From Isachenkonia alkalipeptolytica (GTDB taxonomy: Bacteria > Bacillota > Clostridia > Peptostreptococcales > T1SED10-28), in the NCBI RefSeq assembly GCF_009910325.1, contig NZ_SUMG01000005.1, forward strand, positions 124,001 to 188,000: a stretch of DNA of 64,000 nucleotides, written 5' to 3'. Both the position numbers and the translations under genes were made by a program. Every line of letters starts with the position of its first letter. Positions within the stretch are counted from its first letter, which is position 1. Below, piece after piece: positions 1-8,913 of the stretch. The notes under the pieces are model-generated. The model was given only the letters and a program-made list of their open reading frames with translations. It was not told where the DNA came from and made no database searches.

Positions 1-24
1 AAAAATATTAAAGGAGGAATATCG

Positions 25-693
25 ATGAAAATTCAATTCTTAGGACATTCCGCGTTTTATGTGGAGGGAAAAAACTTAAAGGCCTTGATCGATCCTTTTT
101 TGGAAGAGGATCTGCACCAGGATTTCAACGTTGAAGAGTTAAACTATATTTTCCTTACCCATGGTCACGGCGACCATCTGGGAAGTACCGTGGAACTGGC
201 CAAAAAGTCGGGAGCCACCGTGGTGGCCAATCATGAAATCTGTATCTACCTTTCCACCTTCGATGTGGAATGCCACCCCATGCATATCGGGGGACGCACC
301 GCCTTTCCCTTTGGGAAAGTAAAAATGACTCCCGCCCTGCACGGTTCCGGCATCCAAACCGATAAAGGGGTGATCAACGGCGGCAATCCCGGAGGTTTCT
401 TAATCGAAAATGAGGGAAAGAAGCTCTATCATGCCGGGGACACCGGGCTCACCTATGATATGCAGCTGTTGAGAGTGGAGGAAGTGGATGTAGCCTTACT
501 GCCCATCGGAGGCAACTTTACCATGGACGTGGAGGATGCCCTTCGGGCCGTGGATTTTATCGAACCGAAAATCGCAATTCCTATGCATTACAATACTTTT
601 CCCGTAATCGAAGCCTCTCCAAATACCTTTGTTGAAGGCATGGAAAAAGCCCTAGGGAAAATCTTGGCCCCGGGGGAAAGCTTTCAGTTTTAG
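25..693 (+). CDS. UPF0173 metal-dependent hydrolase (metallo-beta-lactamase fold)
   Basis: A 222-residue cytoplasmic metallo-beta-lactamase-fold protein of the YtkL/UPF0173 type. The zinc motif HxHxDH is at residues 46-51 (THGHGDH), a second metal region is HAGDTGL near residue 137, and a late MHY supplies the terminal histidine. Length matches the family (about 225). A strong AGGAGG lies about 7 bases before the ATG, so the start is firm. The physiological substrate of this family is not known. It converges on the iron ABC operon and looks like a single-gene unit; its promoter lies outside the window. Confidence 0.9.
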   Translation: MKIQFLGHSAFYVEGKNLKALIDPFLEEDLHQDFNVEELNYIFLTHGHGDHLGSTVELAKKSGATVVANHEICIYLSTFDVECHPMHIGGRTAFPFGKVKMTPALHGSGIQTDKGVINGGNPGGFLIENEGKKLYHAGDTGLTYDMQLLRVEEVDVALLPIGGNFTMDVEDALRAVDFIEPKIAIPMHYNTFPVIEASPNTFVEGMEKALGKILAPGESFQF

Positions 694-720
694 ATGGTTT
701 AGGATCCTCAAGTCCCTCTC

Positions 721-1776
721 CTAGCTTTTCACCACAGACACAAAATTCGGGGAAACCCGAAGGTTCAACGGATCTCCCTGCTTGAGAATCTCATTGGGAT
801 GGAGATAGACCAGCAGGGAGATCTTTTTCTTTTTCTGATTGACGACGGCAACCCTGGCTTCCAAGTACTCCCCCACATAGCTAAGGGACTCCACAACTCC
901 TTTGATGTCCCCCTCCTCGGCAATTTCAAAACCGCTGGGACGCAGGGATAACAGTACTTCCTCCCCCTCGGTAAGGATATGGTACTGATTACAGGGAATT
1001 CTTCCGATGTCCGTGGCGATCCATCGTTTCCCCGGCTCCACAACACCCTCCATCATATTGGATTCCCCTACAAATCCGGCAACAAAGGCATTCCTCGGGA
1101 ACTGATAGATCTTTTTCGGACTTCCCTTTTGCTGAATGATTCCGTCTTTCATCACGACGATTTCATCGGATATGGCCAGGGCGTCCTTTTGATCGTGGCT
1201 GACCAAAATCCCCGTGGCATTGGCCTTCTTTAATATTCTTTTGACTTCGTTACGCATGGTTTGCTTAAGATTGGTATCCAAATTACTGAAGGGTTCATCC
1301 AGAAGAACCACCTCCGGTCTTTTTGCCAGGGCCCGGGCAAGGGCCACCCGTTGCTGCTGTCCCCCGGATAGGTGATGGACCCCTTTGTTTTCAAAACCCT
1401 GAAGGTTTACCATCTCCAGCACCTCTTGTACCCGCTGTTTTTTATCCTTTCCCCGATAGCCAAAGCCGATGTTTTCTTCCACGTTTAAATGGGGAAACAG
1501 GGCATAATCCTGAAAAACCATGCCGATCTTTCTTTTTTCCGGGGAAACCCAGGTGTTATCCCCCGCCATGAGTTTCCCTCCGATGTTGATTTCTCCGGAT
1601 TCCGGACGTTCAAATCCGGCAATCAAGCGCAGGGTCGTGGTCTTTCCGCAGCCGCTGGGTCCCAGCAAGGTGATGATACTTCCCCGCTTCACTTTTAAAC
1701 TGACGTCACACACCGCCGCCCGAGCTTCTCCTTTATAAGTCTTGCTAATCCCTTTTAATTCAATGGCCGTCTCCAT
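721..1776 (-). CDS. Iron/polyamine-type ABC transporter ATP-binding protein (FbpC-like)
   Basis: Cytoplasmic ATPase that powers the importer encoded by the two genes upstream. Walker A (GPSGCGKTT), Q-loop, signature LSGGQQQR and Walker B (VVLLDEPFS) are all present, followed by a C-terminal TOBE-like regulatory domain from about residue 240, the layout of the FbpC/PotA/CysA group. The frame is open to a GTG at 1785, but the ATG at 1776 has AGAGG at 8-base spacing and is preferred. It starts about 16 bases after the permease stop, so the two are co-transcribed. Ferric iron is inferred from the binding protein; a polyamine, sulfate or phosphonate substrate cannot be excluded from this gene alone. 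Confidence 0.88.
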   Translation of the reverse strand: METAIELKGISKTYKGEARAAVCDVSLKVKRGSIITLLGPSGCGKTTTLRLIAGFERPESGEINIGGKLMAGDNTWVSPEKRKIGMVFQDYALFPHLNVEENIGFGYRGKDKKQRVQEVLEMVNLQGFENKGVHHLSGGQQQRVALARALAKRPEVVLLDEPFSNLDTNLKQTMRNEVKRILKKANATGILVSHDQKDALAISDEIVVMKDGIIQQKGSPKKIYQFPRNAFVAGFVGESNMMEGVVEPGKRWIATDIGRIPCNQYHILTEGEEVLLSLRPSGFEIAEEGDIKGVVESLSYVGEYLEARVAVVNQKKKKISLLVYLHPNEILKQGDPLNLRVSPNFVSVVKS

Positions 1777-1792
1777 GTTATCCACCTCTACT

Positions 1793-3346
1793 TTAATATT
1801 TATCCAATAAAAACTTGATCGGTATAATTGATACGATAATAATGATCAGGGCCGCCGGGGCCGCCATATGGTAGACCGCCTCACTGGCCTCCACCCAAAC
1901 CCGGACCGCCAAAGTGTCGAAATTCGGTGGTCGAAGCAGCAGCGTTGCCGGCAGTTCCTTCATGGAACTGACAAAAACCAGAGCCCCTCCTGCGAAGAGC
2001 CCCGGAAGCATCAGGGGAAGGATCACCTTAAAGATCACTTTCCAGAAAGGTTCTCCCAGATTCCTCGCCGCTTCATCAATTTTCGGAGGGATCATTTCCA
2101 AAGAGGCGCTGCTGGACTGCATGGACTGGGGTAAAAACCGAATCAGGTAGGCAATCACAATCACAAAGGAGCTACCGTAGAGCACGGGAATATATTGGTT
2201 GAAGAAAAAAATGATCCCCAGGGCCACAATCACTCCCGGCAGGGCATACCCGGAGTAGCTTAATCGTTGCAAAATCGTAGTGAACTTCGACGGATACCGG
2301 GATTTTAAATAAACGATGGGAAAGGCCAATACCATGGAAAACCCTGCGGCAAGCAAGGAGACCTGAAGACTGTTCCCCAGGTAACCCCAGAAGCCTCCCT
2401 CCAGAGCGCCCTGGGACAGACCGATGGCCGACCAGTAAAGGAGCACTCCGATAGGCAACACAATGGTCACGCCGATGATTACAAGGATCACCGCCAGAAT
2501 GGGATAACGCCATTTTCCGATATCCAAAATCTCCAGGGTACGGTAGGAACTGTCCGCCTGAAAGTAGACTTTCTTCCGCCCCACCTTCGCCTCCAGCCAT
2601 AAAACCCCCACGGTGAGGATAATCAACACCAGACTTAAAATCGTTGCGGAGACATTGTCGTAGCCTCCCATTTGATAGTAAATTGCAGAGGTAAAAGTAT
2701 TATAGCGCAGCATGGAAATCGCACCGAAGTCCGATAATACATAGAGGGCAACTAAAATCCCGCCCGCTCCGATGGAGGGCCGAAGGAGGGGGAGATTAAC
2801 CTTTAAAAACACCCCTAAATTATTCAGTCCCAAGGATCTTCCCGCCTCTTCCAGATTCCGGTTCATCCGTTTTAAAGCGGATCGGACCACCAGGAACACA
2901 TAGGGATAGGTGAAAATGGTGAGTACAAAGGCCACGCCCCAAAAGGAGTAGATTTGAAACCAATCTCCCAAGGGTCCCGCGGGCCCGAAGATCATTACAT
3001 AGGTAACCGCCCCCACGTAGGGCGGGATGATTAAGGGCAGCACCAATACCCAGGAGAAAATTTTTCTTCCGGGTATATTACATCGGGTAACAGCCACCGC
3101 AAGGCCGACACCGATCACCGTAGCAAAAAACACCACCACCACGGTAAGTCCCAGGGTATTCACTAACAGTTGAGGAATCCGACCGTCCAACAGTCGTAGC
3201 CACCGCTCCCTTCCTGCGAAAATCCCCCTGAATCCCACATAAATAATGGGAATGCTCATAAAAAGTGCCACAAATATACTGATGATGGTTAAATAGGGGT
3301 TCGGAGGTACCCGTCCCAATAATGAACCGAATTTTCTTCCCTTCAT
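1793..3346 (-). CDS. Fused two-domain ABC transporter permease (FbpB-like)
   Basis: Integral membrane permease of about 517 residues, made of two homologous halves of about six helices each, as in FbpB-type ferric permeases. EAA-loop signatures for ATPase contact occur in both halves (LEEAGRSLGLNNLG in the first, IDEAARNLGEPFWK in the second). The frame is open to 3412, but that start lies inside an intercistronic hairpin and lacks a ribosome site; the ATG at 3346 has AGGAGAGG at good spacing and is chosen. It sits between the binding lipoprotein gene upstream and the ATPase gene downstream. Confidence 0.88.
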   Translation of the reverse strand: MKGRKFGSLLGRVPPNPYLTIISIFVALFMSIPIIYVGFRGIFAGRERWLRLLDGRIPQLLVNTLGLTVVVVFFATVIGVGLAVAVTRCNIPGRKIFSWVLVLPLIIPPYVGAVTYVMIFGPAGPLGDWFQIYSFWGVAFVLTIFTYPYVFLVVRSALKRMNRNLEEAGRSLGLNNLGVFLKVNLPLLRPSIGAGGILVALYVLSDFGAISMLRYNTFTSAIYYQMGGYDNVSATILSLVLIILTVGVLWLEAKVGRKKVYFQADSSYRTLEILDIGKWRYPILAVILVIIGVTIVLPIGVLLYWSAIGLSQGALEGGFWGYLGNSLQVSLLAAGFSMVLAFPIVYLKSRYPSKFTTILQRLSYSGYALPGVIVALGIIFFFNQYIPVLYGSSFVIVIAYLIRFLPQSMQSSSASLEMIPPKIDEAARNLGEPFWKVIFKVILPLMLPGLFAGGALVFVSSMKELPATLLLRPPNFDTLAVRVWVEASEAVYHMAAPAALIIIIVSIIPIKFLLDKY

Positions 3347-3362
3347 AAGTCCTCTCCTAACG

Positions 3363-3403
3363 GGGAAAAAGCCTAACAAAGTAAGTCTTTGAGGCTTCTT
3401 CCC
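3363..3403 (-). promoter_or_regulatory. Intercistronic stem-loop between binding-protein and permease genes
   Basis: On the minus strand GGGAA-GAAGCCT pairs with AGGCTTTTTCCC, with an inner CAAAG/CTTTG stem. No T-run follows, so it is not a clear terminator. Such hairpins after binding-protein genes commonly protect the upstream message from 3' decay; that role is inferred here. Confidence 0.5.
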
Positions 3404-3452
3404 ATTTTTCATGCTTTTTTGTCCACGCTTTTTTTACCGGTTATCCAACGGA

Positions 3453-4499
3453 TTATCGAATTTCTAAATCCAGTCCCGACTCTTCAATCAGCCGCCGGGT
3501 ATCTTCCCAAACATGCCCCAGTTCCCGTAGAGACATTCCCTGAACCTTATACTCGGAAATCGCTTTCGCTCCGTCTACCACTTCAATATCAGGATTTATG
3601 GGAACTTCCAAGGAGGCATTGGAAAACATCTGTTGATTCTCCGGCTCTAAAATCCAGTCCACAAAAGCCTGTAGGCTCTCATCATTAGGGCCGTCCTTGA
3701 TTCTTCCGAAACCGGCGGCGTTAACCACGGCGCCCATTTCCCCCTCTTCCTGATCGGGATAAATTGCATCCACATTGTTGTTGGAAGGCTCCGCCAGTTG
3801 CTGATGGAAATAATAGTTGTTTACCAGGCCGAACTTGAACTCTCCCGCCCCTACGGCTCGACGAATATCCCCATGGCCTTGGAGAATTCCCCCGGCGTTA
3901 TCACTTACCCCTTCAATCCATTCCATGGTCCGCTCATCTCCCCACTCATTTCGAAGGGCGGATACGTGACCGATCATTCCTCCGTTGCCTCCCCGGGTGA
4001 TGGCGAAGGCCTCTTCATACTGAGAATCCGTGAGCTCCCAGATGTTTTTGGGCATTTCCTCTTCCGTAATCAAGTCTTTATTGTACATCAGTACCCGGGT
4101 TCTTGCGGATAGAGCAATCCAGGAGTTATCCTCCCCCCGGTACTGTTCATCAATCCCGGTGAATTCTTCTCTTTCAATAGATTCTAAGAGGCCTTCCATT
4201 CTTAAGTGCTCCAGGGCACCGACGTCATTGGAGATAAAAACATCCCCCTGTACGTTGCCGGACTCTTCTTTTACCCGGTTGACAATGGTCTCTCCCCCAT
4301 GAAGGGCCTGTACTTCAATTCCCGTATCTTCTTCGAACTTCTCCAAAAGGGCGTTTACAAAGTTTTCATTTCTTGCAGAGTATACCACCAGTTCCCCCGC
4401 CCCTTCGTCCCCCGAGGCTTCGTTACAACCGGCTAGGGCCAGTACTACAATCAGCAGTCCCAAAAGAACTGTTATTTTTCTGTTCTTAAATAAGTTCAT
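3453..4499 (-). CDS. Extracellular iron-binding lipoprotein (FbpA/FutA-like)
   Basis: Substrate-binding lipoprotein of 348 residues and first gene of the importer operon. The N-terminus is basic, then hydrophobic, ending in the lipobox LAGC at about residues 21-24, so it is anchored outside the cytoplasmic membrane. The mature part opens with ELVVYSARN, typical of ferric-binding proteins, and NNYYFHQQ supplies the tandem tyrosines that ligate ferric iron in this family. The ATG at 4499 is followed directly by the signal sequence, with GGAG-type bases upstream. The upstream promoter carries a Fur-like half site. Iron is the likely ligand. Confidence 0.88.
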   Translation of the reverse strand: MNLFKNRKITVLLGLLIVVLALAGCNEASGDEGAGELVVYSARNENFVNALLEKFEEDTGIEVQALHGGETIVNRVKEESGNVQGDVFISNDVGALEHLRMEGLLESIEREEFTGIDEQYRGEDNSWIALSARTRVLMYNKDLITEEEMPKNIWELTDSQYEEAFAITRGGNGGMIGHVSALRNEWGDERTMEWIEGVSDNAGGILQGHGDIRRAVGAGEFKFGLVNNYYFHQQLAEPSNNNVDAIYPDQEEGEMGAVVNAAGFGRIKDGPNDESLQAFVDWILEPENQQMFSNASLEVPINPDIEVVDGAKAISEYKVQGMSLRELGHVWEDTRRLIEESGLDLEIR

Positions 4500-4579
4500 T
4501 GTTCCACTCCTTCTCCTGTTTTTATGATTTCAATGATCTAGGGTCTGTTCTCAGAGCAAACCGAATCACTGTACTTGAT

Positions 4580-4608
4580 ATTATAGCTTAGTTGATAATC
4601 GTTTGCAA
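4580..4608 (-). promoter_or_regulatory. SigA-type promoter with Fur-like half site for the iron ABC operon
   Basis: Minus strand: -35 TTGCAA (4603-4608), 17-base spacer, perfect -10 TATAAT (4580-4585). The plus-strand bases 4593-4607 read TGATAAT-C-GTTTGCA: the left half matches the 7-1-7 Fur box exactly, the right half poorly. A site here would block polymerase when iron is plentiful. Confidence 0.5.
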
Positions 4609-4658
4609 GTAGTGTTTTTTTTCACGAAGTCTTCCCTGCTTTCTCAGGATTTTTCCGA

Positions 4659-4687
4659 AAAAAAAAGACTCTTTCGAGTCTTTTTAT
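4659..4687 (-). terminator. Intrinsic terminator of the AI-2E gene
   Basis: AAAAAGACTC-TTTC-GAGTCTTTTT overlaps the last codon of the AI-2E gene; on the minus strand it is followed by a T-run. It may also work on the other strand. Confidence 0.75.
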
Positions 4688-5916
4688 CCTTCCTGTGCCG
4701 GATCTTTTATCCGGGGAGGGGCGCTCTCCGCTTCCTTTGCAGAGATTCCCCGCTTTTGAAGCCTTCGGTTGATCAGCCGTTCCAAAAACATGACGATTAC
4801 CGCAAACACCGGCACCCCCAGGAACATGCCCAGGATTCCGAAGATCCTCCCCCCCACATAGATGGATAGGATGATCCAAATCGGGCGGATACCCACGCTG
4901 TCTCCTAAAATTTTCGGTCCCAGGACCAATCCGTCAAACTGTTGCAGGGCAATAATAAAGAGTCCCACCCAAAGGGCTTCCTGAAAGGAAGAGAACATGG
5001 TTACAATAACCACCGGAATCCCCCCTAAGTAAGGCCCGAAATAGGGAATCATATTGGTGACCCCGATAATGATACTGAAAAGCAGTCGATAGGGAATGCC
5101 TAAAATACTGAGACCAATGAAAGCGATCACGCCGATAATAAAAGAATCGATGGAACGTCCCACGATGTAACGGCCGAAAAGATCATCAGCGTCCCGGCCG
5201 AAATCATTGATTCTAAACACCATTTCCCTGGAAAAAAAGGTATAAAGGATTTTATTGATATTTTTCTTAATAATATTTTTATCGTAGAGCAGATAAAATG
5301 CCATAATCATACCGATTAAAAAGTTTAAAACCCCGGAAGTAATATTGGTGATCTGGAAAAAAATCATATCAATGATTTCATCCAGGGACTCCCGTATATA
5401 TTGAAAGCCGTTTTCCAGCCATCCTTCGATCTCCTCGATAATTTGGAACTCCTGGAAAAAAGCATCCAGGTTTTGGGCTCTTAGGGTAAGCTCTATATTT
5501 TCCACAAAGACGATGGTGTTGTCCATGTATTTAGGGAAATTTCGCATAATATCGGATATGCTGGCAATCACCCGGGGGGTCACCACAATAAAGATCATCA
5601 CAAAGAAAAGGATCACGATTAAAAACATACTGGCGATGCTTAGCATCCGTTTAATTCGAATATTATCCTTCAAAAACTTCACCCGGCCGTACACACTTTC
5701 CTCAAACCTTCGAACCCCGGGATTAAGAATGTAGGCGGCAAAAATGCCAATGATAAAAGGGCTTAGAATCCTTCGGATCCATTTCCAGATCAGCCTTAAT
5801 TGATCGGAAAAATAGCCCATATTATCCAACACTTGATATACTATAATAGCCATGGTAATTACTAAAAAAGCATGCAGGGCATACTTTACCAATCTTCGAT
5901 CCAACTGAATTTTCAT
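4684..5916 (-). CDS. AI-2E family transporter
   Basis: Polytopic membrane protein of about 410 residues of the AI-2E/PerM family. Hydrophobic segments occur near the N-terminus (about 10-30 and 40-60), around residue 90, and in the C-terminal half, which holds the family stretch NMIPYFGPYLGGIP. The family includes putative autoinducer-2 exporters and Na+/H+ antiporters; the substrate cannot be told here, and an antiporter is plausible in an alkaliphile. The frame is open to 5961, but the ATG at 5916 follows GGGGGGAG at 3-base spacing from TTA and precedes a basic N-terminus. It is transcribed alone. Confidence 0.85.
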   Translation of the reverse strand: MKIQLDRRLVKYALHAFLVITMAIIVYQVLDNMGYFSDQLRLIWKWIRRILSPFIIGIFAAYILNPGVRRFEESVYGRVKFLKDNIRIKRMLSIASMFLIVILFFVMIFIVVTPRVIASISDIMRNFPKYMDNTIVFVENIELTLRAQNLDAFFQEFQIIEEIEGWLENGFQYIRESLDEIIDMIFFQITNITSGVLNFLIGMIMAFYLLYDKNIIKKNINKILYTFFSREMVFRINDFGRDADDLFGRYIVGRSIDSFIIGVIAFIGLSILGIPYRLLFSIIIGVTNMIPYFGPYLGGIPVVIVTMFSSFQEALWVGLFIIALQQFDGLVLGPKILGDSVGIRPIWIILSIYVGGRIFGILGMFLGVPVFAVIVMFLERLINRRLQKRGISAKEAESAPPRIKDPAQEG

Positions 5917-6005
5917 TAACTCCCCCCTCTCCGAACTTTCCATATTTCTATTATAACCCACTCCTGCTTATGCTTCTACCTTTTTAGGGGACTTGTTTTT
6001 TATCC

Positions 6006-7334
6006 TTACTTTTTCCGAACTAAATAATTCGGTAGGGAAAAACCCTCCACGAGACTTCCGATGATGTTTTCTCTCCCCGCCCGATGATAAATCCCTTGAA
6101 AAGAACCATTGTAGACATAAACCCCCGTAATGTAGTTGCACTCCTGAAAGGTCACCTGATCCTTTGAAAAAATCGCCATTTCCCGGGAGGGAACGTTGCA
6201 AAATTCTTGAATTAAGTATTCTTCATCCACTTCTTCTTCAGCGAATTGCCGCCACTGTTCACTGAGGTAATCCCTTCCCACGGACACCCCGTGACAGGCA
6301 AATTTATCCGAGGGTTTTAGGACGTAGCGGTCTTTGTTTTTAAGAATCATCTCCAGGAGTCTCGGCTCCTTGGAACTGAAGGGAACCGTGAAGGGAATAT
6401 GCCTTTGGATAAACTCCCGTTCTTCCGGATTTAAAAAGCCCGTGGCCTCTTCATCATGGAGAACGGAAAAAATGATTTTATTATGAATGATTTGGGAACG
6501 GAAGGAGCCTACAATACAAACCTTCCCTTGAAGATAGGCCCTAACATAGTCCTGTACTTCCTTTCGGTGTTTTTCCACTTCCCAGGTTACCGTACGGCGG
6601 TAGATGCAGTCAATTCGAAAATCCCCGTGGTATAAATGCTCTCCCCGCAACTCTAAATCTCTAGGATCCGCGATAATGGTGGAATATCCTCTTTTTTGAA
6701 AAGCCTTTTGAAATTCAACAAATTCACTGGGAGGCTTATCCTTTATAAAATCTACAATGGCCACTTGCGGAGTCTTCCGGGTCCCTGCAAACTGATGATA
6801 ATTATCCCTCAATGCATCGATCCATGAATCGAAGAGCTCAAAGGTATGAAAATCGTATTCCTCTTTGTATCGGTCCAAGGCCAGGGAATCATAAATAATC
6901 CGGTCCAACTCTCGGGCCTCTACCATTCCTGAAGAGCCGTCGGCATTAAGCTCACAGAACTGAAAAGATCCGTCCTGGTGGTAAAAAATATCGAAGCGGG
7001 CCATGGGAAAGGGATGGTGATATCCGGGATCTTTAAGAATCAGTTCCTCTAAATATGGAGAAAAGCCAAAATGCTTTCGAAAATCGGGCTCTTCCATATA
7101 ACGGCGAATTACCTTTTTTAAAATTTCTCCCAGGGTGTTTGTCAGTTCTTTAAATCGGCGAATATCCTGATCCGAGAAAAAGTAGGGCTGGTATAAAAAC
7201 TTCACCGGCTCCCCTTTATAAATTGCCGGCGAATGGTTTACCCGATCCTGAACCTTCACATATTCCCGGATATACCTCTCCGGCTCTTTTTGAACATCTT
7301 CTTTGAATCGTTGAAACAGTTCATGCTGACTCAT
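6006..7334 (-). CDS. Glutathionylspermidine-synthase-like ATP-grasp ligase
   Basis: A 442-residue cytoplasmic protein resembling the synthetase half of glutathionylspermidine synthase, with no N-terminal amidase domain. The central FCELNADGSSGMVEA (about residues 146-160) and the C-terminal VLKPSDKFACHG and YHRAGRENIIGS fit the ATP-grasp nucleotide and substrate regions. It begins 13 bases after the glutamate-cysteine ligase gene with AGGAGG before the ATG, so the two form an operon. Inference: it joins an amine or amino acid to gamma-glutamylcysteine, the second step of a thiol pathway. The acceptor (glycine, polyamine or another) is unknown, and a glutathione synthetase homologue was not seen. 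Confidence 0.7.
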   Translation of the reverse strand: MSQHELFQRFKEDVQKEPERYIREYVKVQDRVNHSPAIYKGEPVKFLYQPYFFSDQDIRRFKELTNTLGEILKKVIRRYMEEPDFRKHFGFSPYLEELILKDPGYHHPFPMARFDIFYHQDGSFQFCELNADGSSGMVEARELDRIIYDSLALDRYKEEYDFHTFELFDSWIDALRDNYHQFAGTRKTPQVAIVDFIKDKPPSEFVEFQKAFQKRGYSTIIADPRDLELRGEHLYHGDFRIDCIYRRTVTWEVEKHRKEVQDYVRAYLQGKVCIVGSFRSQIIHNKIIFSVLHDEEATGFLNPEEREFIQRHIPFTVPFSSKEPRLLEMILKNKDRYVLKPSDKFACHGVSVGRDYLSEQWRQFAEEEVDEEYLIQEFCNVPSREMAIFSKDQVTFQECNYITGVYVYNGSFQGIYHRAGRENIIGSLVEGFSLPNYLVRKK

Positions 7335-7347
7335 GTTTTTTCCTCCT

Positions 7348-8643
7348 CTAAGGCTCTTTAATTACTCGCAGTGGTAACAACCCTTCCATTCCTAGTTCTT
7401 TATATCCGGCTTTGATCCGCTGCCCGTAAGTTTCTTTGTTCATAATCAATTTCTTTAGCGGGGTAATCATGGATCGTTCTTCCTTCTCCAGGGCCGCCTC
7501 CCCCATTTGGATCAGTTCTTCCCCAAAGCTCCCAAGGTCTTTGCCGCCGAAAGGAACCTGATAACCCTGAGTTACCACCCCTTCTTTCAGCCCTTGAATG
7601 TCTTCATCCCCATAGGCCAAAGACTTCTGATAGAGTTTCTCCAAGTTCCCTTGGTGATAGAACAGTCCTTTGATCATAGCCAAGTAAGCCATACTCAAAT
7701 CCGCCGGCATGGAATCCGCCATCCGTATTTCAATGTAATTTTTTCCCCGCACATCAGGAAATACCATGGTATAAAGGTGTTCCAGCTCTTCTTTGGAAAG
7801 TCCCTCCGCCTCTTGATAAACTTCCCATAGGGATTTTTCCCCCACGGGCTTTAACCCCTGCTGGTCCAAAACACAAATAGGCTCACTATGTAGTAAGTAT
7901 TCGGCATAATCCCTGTAATTAAAGCGTTTATCCAAGGAACCCGTGATGATTCCGCTGCGACGGGGATCGGTGTTTTCCCATATCAGGGTGCGAAGGCTGA
8001 AATTTTTATAAATTTCCCCTTCAAATATCGGGGCATTATCCGTGATTAAATAAAAAAGCGGGGTTAAAAAATTGGCCACCCGGAACTTCTTAATGAAATC
8101 CTCTTCCGATACATAATCAATGGCCACCTGTATCGAGGCGGTACCCTTCATCATATTCAGTGCGTACTTTCCTTTTTTATGGAGGTACTCGGACATGTAC
8201 TCGTACCGTTTCTTGGGATTAAAGGGAATATCCTTAATCAGGCTTTGGGGGTGGTAGCCCACTCCTAAAAGATACTGGTTATGCTCGGTTACAATGGGGA
8301 GTACATCTCCTAGAAATTGATCATATACTTCTTCAATATGGGCAAGATGAATACAGGGACGGGTGGAAAACTCCAGCTGACCCCCGGGCTCTAGGGTGAT
8401 CTCCATTTCCCCTTTCGACAACCCTACGAGATAACCTTCCTCGTACTTCCCTTGGTACCCTTTCTTTTCCAGCTTTTTAAGCAGGGTTTCGATTCCTAAG
8501 GTTTCGTAATAAGTAACGGACTGAAAATTATTTCGATGTACCACCAGGTGTTCGATTTCAATTCCCAGTTTTACATCCTCCGGAGACTTTTCTCCGTTTT
8601 TTAATATGCTGATCAATTGTTCTTTGATGGATTCCTTCTTCAA
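7348..8643 (-). CDS. gshA: Glutamate-cysteine ligase (GCS2 family)
   Basis: A 431-residue ligase that would form gamma-glutamylcysteine from glutamate, cysteine and ATP. KLGIEIEHLVV (about residues 25-35) is the metal/ATP-binding start of the GCS2/EgtA family, and ITLEPGGQLEFSTRP (about residues 80-94) is its glutamate-site signature. IEIRMADSMP is the conserved late motif. The start is TTG, with GAGGTG six bases upstream; no in-frame ATG fits better. It is the first gene of a two-gene operon with an ATP-grasp ligase. GCS2 enzymes include both glutathione and ergothioneine types, so the end product is open. Confidence 0.82.
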   Translation of the reverse strand: MKKESIKEQLISILKNGEKSPEDVKLGIEIEHLVVHRNNFQSVTYYETLGIETLLKKLEKKGYQGKYEEGYLVGLSKGEMEITLEPGGQLEFSTRPCIHLAHIEEVYDQFLGDVLPIVTEHNQYLLGVGYHPQSLIKDIPFNPKKRYEYMSEYLHKKGKYALNMMKGTASIQVAIDYVSEEDFIKKFRVANFLTPLFYLITDNAPIFEGEIYKNFSLRTLIWENTDPRRSGIITGSLDKRFNYRDYAEYLLHSEPICVLDQQGLKPVGEKSLWEVYQEAEGLSKEELEHLYTMVFPDVRGKNYIEIRMADSMPADLSMAYLAMIKGLFYHQGNLEKLYQKSLAYGDEDIQGLKEGVVTQGYQVPFGGKDLGSFGEELIQMGEAALEKEERSMITPLKKLIMNKETYGQRIKAGYKELGMEGLLPLRVIKEP

Positions 8644-8837
8644 TAGTTACACCTCAACTTCTATAATTTCCCAAGTTCTATTGTTTATTTTATACTGTTA
8701 CTGTTACCCATTCTATTGTACCTTACACCGTGGATTCTGACTAGAAATATTTTTGCACCCTAAATACTTTTTCTTTTTTCCTAAATACATGCTTCCCGTG
8801 ACCTATTCATCCTTTTTAAATTTTTTTTGATTTTCGC

Positions 8838-8866
8838 AAAAGGTTTTGTCTATTCTTGTCGAATAT
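8838..8866 (+). promoter_or_regulatory. Possible sigma-28 (SigD) promoter for the chemoreceptor
   Basis: AAAAGGTTT, an 11-base gap, then GTCGAATA resembles the motility consensus TAAAGTTT-N11-GCCGATAA, with several mismatches. It fits a chemoreceptor gene 47 bases downstream. Weak evidence. Confidence 0.3.
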
Positions 8867-8913
8867 AAAATAAGCCCTGAAATCCTAAGGGAAATACATA
8901 AAGGAGGCATTAC

